Source: Methanobacteriota archaeon (GTDB lineage Archaea > Thermoplasmatota > Thermoplasmata > RBG-16-68-12). From it: 5,302 bases of DNA. The number at the start of each line of letters is the position of its first letter. Position 1 is the first letter of the stretch. The position numbers were made by a program, and so were the translations under genes. The notes under the pieces are model-generated. The model was not told the DNA's origin. It searched no databases and worked only from the letters and a program-made list of their open reading frames with translations. Shown one piece after another: positions 1-5,302 of the stretch. The stretch spans positions 1 through 5,302 of the forward strand of contig VBMM01000127.1 in the NCBI GenBank assembly GCA_005878415.1, given 5' to 3'.

Positions 1-1
1 T

Positions 2-1318
2 GTGACGTGGACGAGAAGCGGCAGCGTCGACAACCCTCCGAATCTCTCGGACCATTCCGTCGCATACGATTCGCGATCGGACCGCATCATCCTGTTCGGT
101 GGCTTCACCACTCGCCCGAGCGCGGAGACGTGGGCCTACGATGCGAACACGGATTCATGGACGAACATGACGCCGGCCTTCAGCCCGCCCGCCCGGAGCC
201 TCGCTGCGATGGCATACGATTCGGAATCGGATCGCGTCATCCTCTTCAGCGGCGCCCAGCAAGGCTCGGAGATCGACGACACCTGGTCGTACGACTACAA
301 CGCGAACAACTGGACCAATCTCAACCCGCCATCGAGGCCGATCGGGAGGACGGGGCACGCGATGGCGTACGACGAACAGTCGGACCGCGTCATCCTCTTC
401 GGAGGCTACATCGGCGGATCCACGGGCGACACCTGGGCGTACGATTACAACGCGAACAACTGGACGCGGATGGACCCTCCGCTCGCCCCGTCCACGCGGG
501 GGCTCCACGGCATGGCCTACGACCGCAAGGAGGATCGCATCATCCTCTTCGGGGGGAGCGCCGAAGCCAGCGGGCAGAGCATCACGTTCTTCGCGGAGAC
601 GTGGGCCTACGACTACGATGCCAATCGGTGGACCCGGATGTTCCCGGTCGCGTTTCCTTCCGCGCGGGCGTGGCCCGGCCTCGCCTACGACGACGCGCAG
701 AATCAGACCGTCCTGTTTGGCGGCCTCGATGTAAACGGGTCGAACGGGGAGACCTGGTTTTACAACTTCTCCGGGAACAAGTGGACCCCGGCGGCTCCGA
801 TCGTGAGTCCCGCCCCGCGGGCCGGGCACGCCGTCGCCTACGATCGCGAGTCCGATCGCGTCGTTTCGACCGGAGGACGCACGCGGACCGGCTCGACGGC
901 GGAGACGTGGCTCCTCGGCCCCGCTCCCCCCGACGTCACATCGCCCACGCTCGTCGTCCAGGCGCCAACGGAAGGCGCGATCCTCGGATCGAGTTCCGTG
1001 TTCGTCCAAGGGACCGCGACGGACGACCGCGAAGTCGCGCGGGTCGAAGTTCGGACGGATGCCTCTGACTGGAGCCCCGCGACCGGGACGACCGCGTGGA
1101 CGGCGGTCGTGACCCTCCCGAGCGGGTCGCAGTCCATCCATGTGCGGGCCACGGACACCTCCGGCAACGCCGAGGCCGAGACCATCCGCGTCACGATCGT
1201 CCCGATGAGCACGGTGCTCCTGGCCGTGACCAGCGTGTCCGTTTCCCTCGTCACGCTATGGTTTTTCTTGTATATCCGGTCGAAGCGGAAGAAGGATCCC
1301 CTCCGTAGATATCGGTGA
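2..1318 (+). CDS. Kelch-repeat surface protein with Ig-like domain and C-terminal membrane anchor (5'-partial)
   Basis: The reading frame is open to the window edge. The GTG at base 2 falls inside a blade, so the true start and any signal peptide lie upstream. Seen: at least six Kelch-like repeats between residues 18 and about 305. Each has the pattern (H/M)-x-x-AYD-x-x-x-D-R-x-(I/V)-LF-GG, then ETW-x-YD and N-x-W-T, spaced about 50 residues apart. A WTR end of an earlier blade sits at the very start. Residues about 315-400 look like a bacterial/archaeal Ig-like domain (VQGTATDD, then VRATDTSGNAE near its end). Residues about 402-425 form one hydrophobic helix followed by the basic tail RSKRKK. 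Known: such blades build beta-propellers, usually for binding or as galactose-oxidase-like scaffolds. Inferred: a type I membrane protein displaying its propeller outside the cell, perhaps for adhesion or glycan binding. No catalytic residues could be assigned. The final blade is degenerate (VVSTGG in place of ILFGG). Confidence 0.85.
   Translation: MTWTRSGSVDNPPNLSDHSVAYDSRSDRIILFGGFTTRPSAETWAYDANTDSWTNMTPAFSPPARSLAAMAYDSESDRVILFSGAQQGSEIDDTWSYDYNANNWTNLNPPSRPIGRTGHAMAYDEQSDRVILFGGYIGGSTGDTWAYDYNANNWTRMDPPLAPSTRGLHGMAYDRKEDRIILFGGSAEASGQSITFFAETWAYDYDANRWTRMFPVAFPSARAWPGLAYDDAQNQTVLFGGLDVNGSNGETWFYNFSGNKWTPAAPIVSPAPRAGHAVAYDRESDRVVSTGGRTRTGSTAETWLLGPAPPDVTSPTLVVQAPTEGAILGSSSVFVQGTATDDREVARVEVRTDASDWSPATGTTAWTAVVTLPSGSQSIHVRATDTSGNAEAETIRVTIVPMSTVLLAVTSVSVSLVTLWFFLYIRSKRKKDPLRRYR
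277..465 (+). repeat. Near-identical DNA segments in two neighbouring Kelch blades
   Basis: Bases 277-315 and 427-465 are nearly the same, differing at only a few positions, and share an exact 20-base core (296-315 and 446-465) encoding YNANNWT. The copies are 150 bp apart, exactly one 50-residue blade. A second shared stretch encodes SDRVILF in the same two blades (227-247 and 380-400, one base different). Similarity at the DNA level, not only in protein, suggests blade duplication or gene conversion within the repeat array. Confidence 0.6.
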
Positions 1319-1333
1319 GGCGCGCGGGAACGG

Positions 1334-1341
1334 TTAATATA
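1334..1341 (+). promoter_or_regulatory. TATA box for the kinase/phosphatidyltransferase operon
   Basis: TTAATATA stands out in otherwise GC-rich sequence, in the 45-bp gap after the Kelch gene. Its centre is about 26 bases upstream of the ATG at 1364. That is the usual archaeal spacing from TATA box to transcription start, so the transcript is expected to be leaderless. No Shine-Dalgarno sequence is seen before this ATG, which agrees with that reading. Confidence 0.6.
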
Positions 1342-1349
1342 CGGGTCTC

Positions 1350-1359
1350 GGATTTTCTT
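1350..1359 (+). terminator. Possible T-rich terminator of the Kelch gene
   Basis: GATTTTCTTG is the only T-rich run downstream of the Kelch stop codon. Archaeal RNA polymerase terminates on short T tracts without needing a hairpin. The run is short and interrupted, and it overlaps the probable transcription start region of the next gene, so the call is weak. Confidence 0.2.
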
Positions 1360-1363
1360 GCCG

Positions 1364-1885
1364 ATGCTCGTCGCGGTCACGGGAACCCCCGGGACGGGGA
1401 AATCGTCCGCTTGCGACGTGCTCGCGCGCCGCGGCTATCCGGTCGTGGACCTGGACGAGCTCGCCCGGAAGGAAGGCTTGGTCACCGGCCGAGACGAGCT
1501 CCGCGAGACCGACGAGATCGATGTGGACGCGCTCCGCGAAGGGCTACACGTTCCCGCCAAAGTGGCGTTCGTGAAAAGCCACTACAGCCACCGGATGGAC
1601 GTGGACGTCGCGATCGTCTTGCGGTGCCGGCCGTCCGTCCTGCGCACGCGCCTCGAGACCCGCGGCTGGGAGGCGGCGAAAGTCCGCGAGAACGTCGAGG
1701 CCGAAGCGATCGATGCGATCTTGCAAGAGGCCGTCCAGCACCTGAGATCCGTGTACGAGGTCGACACGACGGAGGCGACCCCCCAGGAGACGGCGCAAGC
1801 GATCCTCGGGATCCTGCAAGGAAAGACGACGGGCCATGAGCCCGGGACCGTCGACTGGACGTCCGAGGTGCTCTCGTGGTACTAG
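1364..1885 (+). CDS. AK6/Fap7-family adenylate kinase / ATPase
   Basis: This is a 173-residue P-loop kinase matching the archaeal AK6 (Fap7/hCINAP) family in length and motifs. Seen: Walker A GTPGTGKS at residues 7-14; VVDLDEL at 27-33; the family's HYSH-type segment (KSHYSH) at 71-76; a LID-like region RLETRGW...KVRENVEAE at about 96-114; EVDTTEATP at 132-140; and a C-terminal VDW at 163-165. Known for the family: these enzymes transfer phosphate from ATP to AMP and hydrolyse ATP. In eukaryotes and archaea the protein binds ribosomal protein uS11 and acts in late small-subunit maturation. ATG 1364 is chosen over the in-frame TTG at 1358 because it directly precedes the P-loop strand and fits the TATA spacing for a leaderless message. 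Its last 10 bases overlap the next gene. The role in this organism, nucleotide balance or ribosome assembly, is inferred from family. Confidence 0.9.
   Translation: MLVAVTGTPGTGKSSACDVLARRGYPVVDLDELARKEGLVTGRDELRETDEIDVDALREGLHVPAKVAFVKSHYSHRMDVDVAIVLRCRPSVLRTRLETRGWEAAKVRENVEAEAIDAILQEAVQHLRSVYEVDTTEATPQETAQAILGILQGKTTGHEPGTVDWTSEVLSWY
1865..1870 (+). promoter_or_regulatory. Shine-Dalgarno site for the phosphatidyltransferase
   Basis: GAGGTG matches the archaeal 16S anti-Shine-Dalgarno sequence and lies 5 bases before GTG 1876, inside the 3' end of the kinase gene. It supports the GTG as the start of the second gene and suggests that the two genes are translated from one message. Confidence 0.6.
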
Positions 1886-2502
1886 ACCGGTATCGCGCGG
1901 CCGCGGACCGGTTCTTGGTCCCAGTCGCTCGTCGCCTGGTCCGCGTGAATCCGGACGCGGTCTCGTGGGCGGGCTTACTCGCCGCGGCGGGCGCCGGGAT
2001 ATCGTTTGTCCTCGGAGGATTCGGCTTCCTCGCCCTCGCGCTCGTCCTCCTCCTCGCGAATTCCTACCTCGATGCCCTCGATGGGAAAATCGCGAAGCTC
2101 GCCGGGCGGGCGTCGGCACGCGGGGATTTTCTCGACCACGTCCTCGACCGTTACGCGGACGTGTTCCTGATCGGCGGCGTCGCGTTCTCGGCGTACTGCC
2201 ACCTTTGGGTCGGCACCTTGGCCTTGCTCGGCGTCCTCCTGACGTCGTACATGGGGACGCAGGCGCAAGCCGTGGGCCAGGGTCGGCGCTACGCGGGTCT
2301 CCTCGGTCGCGCGGATCGTCTCGTCCTGCTGTTCATCGGCGTCCTCCTACAACTCCTCGTCTCTCCGTCCGCCCGCGTCGTCTGGGGCGTCGCCCCGATC
2401 GCGTTCCAGCCGTTGGAGTGGTTCTTGGTCCTCTTCGCGGTCCTGGGCCATGCGACCGCGGTGCAGCGCGCCGTGTCGACGTGGCACGGCTTCCGTCCCT
2501 AG
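1876..2502 (+). CDS. CDP-alcohol phosphatidyltransferase (archaeal membrane lipid head-group synthase)
   Basis: A 208-residue integral membrane protein with the CDP-alcohol phosphotransferase signature DxxDGxxA(R)x8GxxxDxxxD. The metal and substrate residues are D66, D69, G70, A73, G83, D87 and D91. The usual arginine after the alanine is lysine here (K74). Hydrophobic stretches at about 28-48, 50-64, 95-110, 112-127, 148-163 and 180-197 fit the six-helix fold. A YAGLLGRADR segment (139-148) resembles the conserved loop of the family. Known: these enzymes move a phosphatidyl group (archaetidyl in archaea) from a CDP-lipid to an alcohol such as glycerol-3-phosphate, inositol-phosphate or serine, with loss of CMP. 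The motif alone does not fix the acceptor; archaetidylinositol-phosphate or archaetidylglycerol-phosphate synthesis are the best candidates. It starts at GTG with a good ribosome-binding site, overlaps the kinase gene by 10 bases, and ends on a stop shared with convergent priL. Confidence 0.88.
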   Translation: MVLDRYRAAADRFLVPVARRLVRVNPDAVSWAGLLAAAGAGISFVLGGFGFLALALVLLLANSYLDALDGKIAKLAGRASARGDFLDHVLDRYADVFLIGGVAFSAYCHLWVGTLALLGVLLTSYMGTQAQAVGQGRRYAGLLGRADRLVLLFIGVLLQLLVSPSARVVWGVAPIAFQPLEWFLVLFAVLGHATAVQRAVSTWHGFRP

Positions 2503-3563
2503 ACGGCGGTCGAGGCGTTCTCGCCCCGCGGCCTCCGCTCGCGCCCCTTCACCCGGTAGTAGGACAGCGGATGCTTGATCGTCATGCAGATGCGGTCCGG
2601 GCCCGGGCAGATGCCGTACGACTTCATCGTCGAGCATTCCGGTGGCGTGTACTCCGTCGGGCTCGACGTGCCGGTGATGTGCTCGATCTGGTACCTCGTC
2701 ACGTCTGCGGCGAAGTCCGGCACGTCCCCGAAGACCCGGAAGATCTCCTCGTTGCCCAGTCCGATGTGATGGAGGAACGCGACGATCGCGAAGCGGCCCA
2801 TGTGCGGCACGTTCTCGTGGTTCTGGATCTGCGCGAGGAGGTTGTACATGCACGGCGGGAAGCGGGTGATGCTCACCTTGCCGATGTCTGCCGCCTTGAA
2901 GGTCGCCTTCTTCGCCATGAGGATCCCGCGGATCTCCGCGAGGTCGCCGCGGAACGCCCCGAGGATGTCCTCGTTGACCGGAAGCGGGAGGCCTTGCTCG
3001 ATGTGCCGCTGGATCGCGTTCCGCATGACGCGGAGCGCCTTCTCCCGCCGGAGGACGACGTAGCCGCCTTCGACGGGCTGGTTGATGAGCTTCCACGGCG
3101 TGTCGCGCATCGTGTTCGTGAAGCGGAGGAAGTCCGTGAAGTGGAGTCGGAATCCACCGTCCTCCCGGCGGAGGTCCATGCCCATCTCCGCGGCGAGGTG
3201 GACGACGAAGTCGTCCGGCTCCGAAGCGAGGCGTCCCTCCGCCGAAACCGCCTCGCGGAGCGCGAACCGACGGATGAGGTAGGTGTCCTCCAGTGCCGAG
3301 ACGAGGATTCGCGCGACGGGGTACGCGAGGAGGCCCGCGAGCTGGTCCGCCGTTGCGACCGCGATCCGGTCGGATGCCGGCCCTTTCTCGAGCGCCTCGA
3401 GGACGCGCGCCTTGCCGAGGCTCCGCGCGCGGGCGTACGCCGGCTCGAGGAGGATCTCCTCGAGGCTCACCTTCTCCCCGAGGACGAATCCGGAGGCCTC
3501 CCGGAGGAACGGATACTTCGCGAGGCGGGCGAGCTCCACGGTCTCAGGAACGCGGGTCGCCAT
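2499..3563 (-). CDS. priL: DNA primase large subunit PriL
   Basis: A 354-residue protein (ATG at 3563) with the features of the archaeal/eukaryotic primase large subunit. The N-terminal part is helical, opening with LAKYPFL. The C-terminal part carries four cysteines that bind the [4Fe-4S] cluster: C238 (in FPPCMYNLL), C310 (PPECS), C319 and C326 (in GICPGPDRIC), followed by HPLSYY. Known: PriL pairs with the catalytic subunit PriS to make short primers for replication; the Fe-S domain is needed for initiation. PriS is not in the window. Start choice: the frame extends upstream to ATG 3596 and GTG 3605, adding 11 or 14 residues (HFRASPPWAF), but these do not look like family sequence, and ATG 3563 places KYPFL near the N-terminus as is usual. 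No clear Shine-Dalgarno or TATA box precedes any of the three. It lies 78 bp downstream of the SnoaL-like gene on the same strand. Confidence 0.93.
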   Translation of the reverse strand: MATRVPETVELARLAKYPFLREASGFVLGEKVSLEEILLEPAYARARSLGKARVLEALEKGPASDRIAVATADQLAGLLAYPVARILVSALEDTYLIRRFALREAVSAEGRLASEPDDFVVHLAAEMGMDLRREDGGFRLHFTDFLRFTNTMRDTPWKLINQPVEGGYVVLRREKALRVMRNAIQRHIEQGLPLPVNEDILGAFRGDLAEIRGILMAKKATFKAADIGKVSITRFPPCMYNLLAQIQNHENVPHMGRFAIVAFLHHIGLGNEEIFRVFGDVPDFAADVTRYQIEHITGTSSPTEYTPPECSTMKSYGICPGPDRICMTIKHPLSYYRVKGRERRPRGENASTAV

Positions 3564-3641
3564 AAAAGCCCATGGCGGGGACGCGCGAAAGTGCATCGCC
3601 CGCACACGGTCAGCCGAGCCCCGATTCGATCGGAGGCCGGC
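3564..3641 (-). other. Gap between the SnoaL-like gene and priL
   Basis: These 78 bp hold no recognisable gene. On the minus strand there is no strong TATA box; the least GC-rich part is ATCGAATC near 3622-3629, which would be placed for a near-leaderless start at ATG 3596, but it is a poor TATA match. The weak promoter signal is compatible with read-through from the SnoaL-like gene into priL. Confidence 0.35.
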
Positions 3642-4118
3642 TCACTCGTTCTCCGACTCTTCCGGCGTCTCCGATTCTTCGGGCGTCTCCAATGCCTGCG
3701 GCGGCGGAGGCGCGACCCCGAGTTGCTGCATCAGGGCGGCCATGTCCCATTGGCCCCAATGCTCGACGCTCTGTCCCTCGTGGAACCGCGTGACATCGAT
3801 CCCGGAGATCGTCACCGGCTTCCCCGTCGCGGGGATGCCCATGAAGTCGCCCTGGTGCGTCCCGGTCATCGTGGCCCGGACGGCGACCTTGTCGCCCTCG
3901 GCGATGATGTCGTCGATCGTCGTCTGGCCGTCGGGGAACGCCGCGCGCAGCATCGTGAACCACTGCTTCTCGCCCTCCCGGCCCGGCGGCATCCCTGGCG
4001 GCGCCGTGTGGTCCACGTAATTCTCGGCGGTCATCTTGTCGATCACGTCGAGATTCCCGCGGTTCAACACTTCGTCATAAAACATCTGCACTGTCGCCTT
4101 GTTCTCCTCCACGCCCAT
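3642..4118 (-). CDS. SnoaL-like / ester-cyclase family protein with repeated acidic tail
   Basis: A 158-residue protein. Residues about 5-134 look like a SnoaL-like (NTF2 fold) ester-cyclase domain: an N-terminal helix with FYDEVLNRGNLD, then ENYVDHTAPPGMPPGREG, MLRAAFPD, IIAEGDKVAVR, GTHQGDFMGIPATGK, ISGIDVTRF and VEHWGQWD near the end. Known: the fold is a cone-shaped barrel with a buried pocket. A few members close polyketide rings, but most archaeal and bacterial members have no known substrate, so no reaction is assigned. Polar pocket residues such as H37, H120 and D125 are candidates only. After the domain comes a proline run (APPPP), then an acidic tail with ETPEES twice in tandem (144-155), not typical of the family. 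The start ATG has a strong Shine-Dalgarno 6 bases upstream. priL follows downstream on the same strand. No polyketide genes are nearby. Confidence 0.85.
   Translation of the reverse strand: MGVEENKATVQMFYDEVLNRGNLDVIDKMTAENYVDHTAPPGMPPGREGEKQWFTMLRAAFPDGQTTIDDIIAEGDKVAVRATMTGTHQGDFMGIPATGKPVTISGIDVTRFHEGQSVEHWGQWDMAALMQQLGVAPPPPQALETPEESETPEESENE
3652..3687 (-). repeat. Two tandem 18-bp copies encoding the ETPEES tail
   Basis: Bases 3652-3669 and 3670-3687 are adjacent 18-bp copies differing at two positions, at the 3' end of the SnoaL-like gene. They encode the doubled ETPEES of its acidic tail. The in-frame length and near identity point to a recent slippage duplication. Confidence 0.75.
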
Positions 4119-4124
4119 TTGTCT

Positions 4125-4131
4125 TCCCTCC
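4125..4131 (-). promoter_or_regulatory. Shine-Dalgarno site of the SnoaL-like gene
   Basis: Read on the minus strand, GGAGGGA lies 6 bases before ATG 4118. This is the strongest ribosome-binding site in the window. It fixes the start and implies a leadered transcript, unlike the kinase gene. Confidence 0.75.
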
Positions 4132-4164
4132 GTTGGTCTCCTGGGGGCCTCTAGGGCCAGCGGG

Positions 4165-4174
4165 GTATATAACC
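4165..4174. promoter_or_regulatory. Near-symmetric TATA element between divergent genes
   Basis: GTATATAACC is the only AT-rich block in the 115-bp divergent gap. On the minus strand (GGTTATATAC) a start about 26 bases downstream falls near 4143, giving the SnoaL-like gene a leader of about 25 bases that contains its Shine-Dalgarno site: a good fit. On the plus strand the predicted start near 4195 would give the glycosyltransferase a leader of about 39 bases. The element is almost palindromic, so it could serve both directions. The minus direction is better supported. Confidence 0.6.
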
Positions 4175-4233
4175 GCGCTCCACCGGCGCGAGCCGGCCCG
4201 AAGGTCTTTCCGTGCCCGGTCGATGGGCCGCTC

Positions 4234-5292
4234 GTGGACGAGCTGCGCGGCTATTTCGCGGTCCACTCCCAGGGACTCGGCCACGCGACGCGCGCGGTCG
4301 CCCTCGCGCGGGGCCTCCTGGAACGACGGCCGGACGTGTACGCGCTCTTCCTCGCCGGCTCTCCCGCCCTGGACCTCCTGGTCTCGAGCGGGTTCGACGC
4401 CCTCACGATGCCGCCCGCGCCCGATTGGCGCGCGTCGGACGGAGTCCTCGGTCCGGCGTGGCGCTGGTACGTCGACTATGCGCGCTATCTGCGGATCGCG
4501 CGGCGGTTCCTCCGGAGGGAGGCGGACTGGGGATACTATCGGTTCGTGATCTCGGACAGCGAGCTCGCGGCCGCTCGCGAGGCGGTCCGGAGGGGCATCC
4601 CGACGGCGTTGATCCTCGACGCGCTGCGGCACGACTTCGCCCGCGACCCACTCTCCCGGGTCGTCGAGGGGGGCGGCAACCTCTGGCTCGCCCGGTTCGC
4701 GCGGAAGGTCGACGTCATCCTTACGGCCGAGCCCGGTCCCGCGTGGCCGAACGTGCGGCGGGTCGGCCCGATCGTCCGCCCGTTCAGCGCACCGCGCGAC
4801 AGGCTGCGGGACGATTTCTTCTTCCGGAAGAAGACGATCCTCGTCACGGGCGGGGGCACCGCGATCGGCGAGTTCGTGATCCGGGCCGCCATGGAGGCGT
4901 TCCGCGAACTCACGCTCTCCGACGTCTCGATGGTCGTCGTGAGCGGCCCGAAGCTGAAGGTCGATCCCGCCCCGGGCGTGTACACGTACGGATTCCTCCC
5001 GAACCTCCACGATTACGTCCTCGCGTCCGACCTTGTCATCACGACGGCCGGCAAGGGGACGATCAACGAATCGCTCGCGGCCGGGACGCCTGTGATTGCC
5101 ATCCCGCCTGCGGGCCATGCGGAGGCGGAGCGCAACGCCGCGGCTCTCGGATACCGCCACGAGGACGTCCATCGATTGAAGGAGCTGATCCCCGCGAAGC
5201 TCGCCCTCGGACGGCTCCCTCCCGTGCCGACCGGGAACTCCGAGGCCGTCGGGATCCTGATCGAGTTCCTCGAGACCGTCGCCCGACGCTAG
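4234..5292 (+). CDS. MurG-like GT-B glycosyltransferase
   Basis: A 352-residue two-domain protein. Seen: the N-terminal GT-B domain opens with YFAVHSQGLGHATRA (residues 7-21), the glycine-rich GxGH loop expected just after the first strand. ISDSE (106-110) and LILDAL (126-131) follow in the N-domain. The C-terminal domain begins with ILVTGGGTAIG (202-212) and carries the nucleotide-sugar site ITTAGKGTINESLAAGTPVIAIPPAGHAEAERNA, split here as ITTAGKGTINE (269-279) and GTPVIAIPPAGHAEAERN (284-301), like the GT28 C-terminal domain of MurG. Known: such enzymes transfer a sugar from a UDP- (or other NDP-) sugar to a lipid or other acceptor on the cytoplasmic face. Archaea lack murein, so the acceptor here is unknown; a polyprenyl or archaeol lipid is possible. 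Start: GTG 4234 is the only in-frame start codon after the TATA element and sits right before the first strand. Longer versions would run into the divergent gene. No clear Shine-Dalgarno is present. The stop is 10 bases before the window end. Confidence 0.85.
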   Translation: MDELRGYFAVHSQGLGHATRAVALARGLLERRPDVYALFLAGSPALDLLVSSGFDALTMPPAPDWRASDGVLGPAWRWYVDYARYLRIARRFLRREADWGYYRFVISDSELAAAREAVRRGIPTALILDALRHDFARDPLSRVVEGGGNLWLARFARKVDVILTAEPGPAWPNVRRVGPIVRPFSAPRDRLRDDFFFRKKTILVTGGGTAIGEFVIRAAMEAFRELTLSDVSMVVVSGPKLKVDPAPGVYTYGFLPNLHDYVLASDLVITTAGKGTINESLAAGTPVIAIPPAGHAEAERNAAALGYRHEDVHRLKELIPAKLALGRLPPVPTGNSEAVGILIEFLETVARR

Positions 5293-5302
5293 GCCCGCTG
5301 CA

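Noticed and set aside
155..1141. A 328-codon minus-strand frame opposite the Kelch gene
   Set aside because: It mirrors the Kelch repeats in antisense (recurrent EEDDAI strings) and carries no independent domain, so it is a shadow of repeated coding DNA.
1358..1363. TTG 1358 as the start of the kinase
   Set aside because: ATG 1364 is two codons later, directly precedes the conserved first strand, and has ideal spacing from the TATA box.
3621..3633. Small perfect inverted repeat CCGAT-TCG-ATCGG after the SnoaL-like stop
   Set aside because: A 5-bp stem is easily met by chance in GC-rich DNA, there is no T tract, and archaeal termination does not need a hairpin.
1836..4154. A 772-codon open frame on the plus strand
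   Set aside because: It runs through the phosphatidyltransferase in another frame and antisense to priL and the SnoaL-like gene. Its product is arginine- and proline-rich without motifs, as expected from high-GC DNA lacking stop codons.
4141..4160. Imperfect palindrome with CTGG/CCAG ends and inner GGCC repeats beside the divergent promoter, a possible operator
   Set aside because: The arms are short and the symmetry is broken by mismatches; no regulator gene is nearby to support it.
4099..4233. N-terminal extension of the glycosyltransferase to ATG 4099
   Set aside because: It would overlap the start of the divergent SnoaL-like gene and read through the TATA element; the added residues do not resemble a GT-B N-terminus. 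GTG 4234 is preferred.
4075..5172. A 365-codon open frame on the minus strand opposite the glycosyltransferase
   Set aside because: Low-complexity Arg/Asp/Glu-rich translation with no family signature; the plus-strand frame has clear GT-B motifs.

Overview
The window looks like chromosomal DNA of a high-GC archaeon. The evidence is a two-subunit-type DNA primase large subunit (PriL) with four Fe-S cysteines, an archaeal/eukaryotic AK6/Fap7-type adenylate kinase, archaeal TATA boxes (one placed for a leaderless transcript), and a mixture of leaderless and Shine-Dalgarno starts. A Thermoplasmatota-like lineage is my best guess from the protein style, but this is inference and not shown. There are no RNA genes, insertion sequences, CRISPR arrays or phage genes. 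Coding density is high and six genes are supported.

Left part (2-1318, +): the 3' portion of a surface protein gene, cut by the window edge. It carries at least six Kelch-type propeller blades, an Ig-like domain, and a C-terminal membrane anchor with a basic tail. After a 45-bp gap with a TATA box comes a two-gene operon (1364-2502, +): an AK6/Fap7-like kinase/ATPase, then a CDP-alcohol phosphatidyltransferase (membrane phospholipid head-group synthase). The two overlap by 10 bp, and the second gene has a GAGGTG ribosome-binding site inside the end of the first.

Middle part (2499-4118, -): priL and, upstream of it on the same strand, a SnoaL-like/ester-cyclase-type small protein with a repeated acidic tail. 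They may be co-transcribed across a 78-bp gap. priL converges on the phosphatidyltransferase gene, and both stop codons are read from the same four-base palindrome CTAG.

Right part (4234-5292, +): a MurG-like GT-B glycosyltransferase, divergent from the SnoaL-like gene. A nearly symmetric TATA element lies in the 115-bp gap between them and could serve either or both directions.

The genes are mostly housekeeping (replication priming, ribosome biogenesis/nucleotide metabolism, membrane lipid synthesis) with envelope-related genes at both ends. I find no convincing new multi-gene system. The points of interest are gene-boundary architecture, the tail repeat of the SnoaL-like protein, the modular surface protein, and the unknown acceptors of the lipid and sugar transferases.
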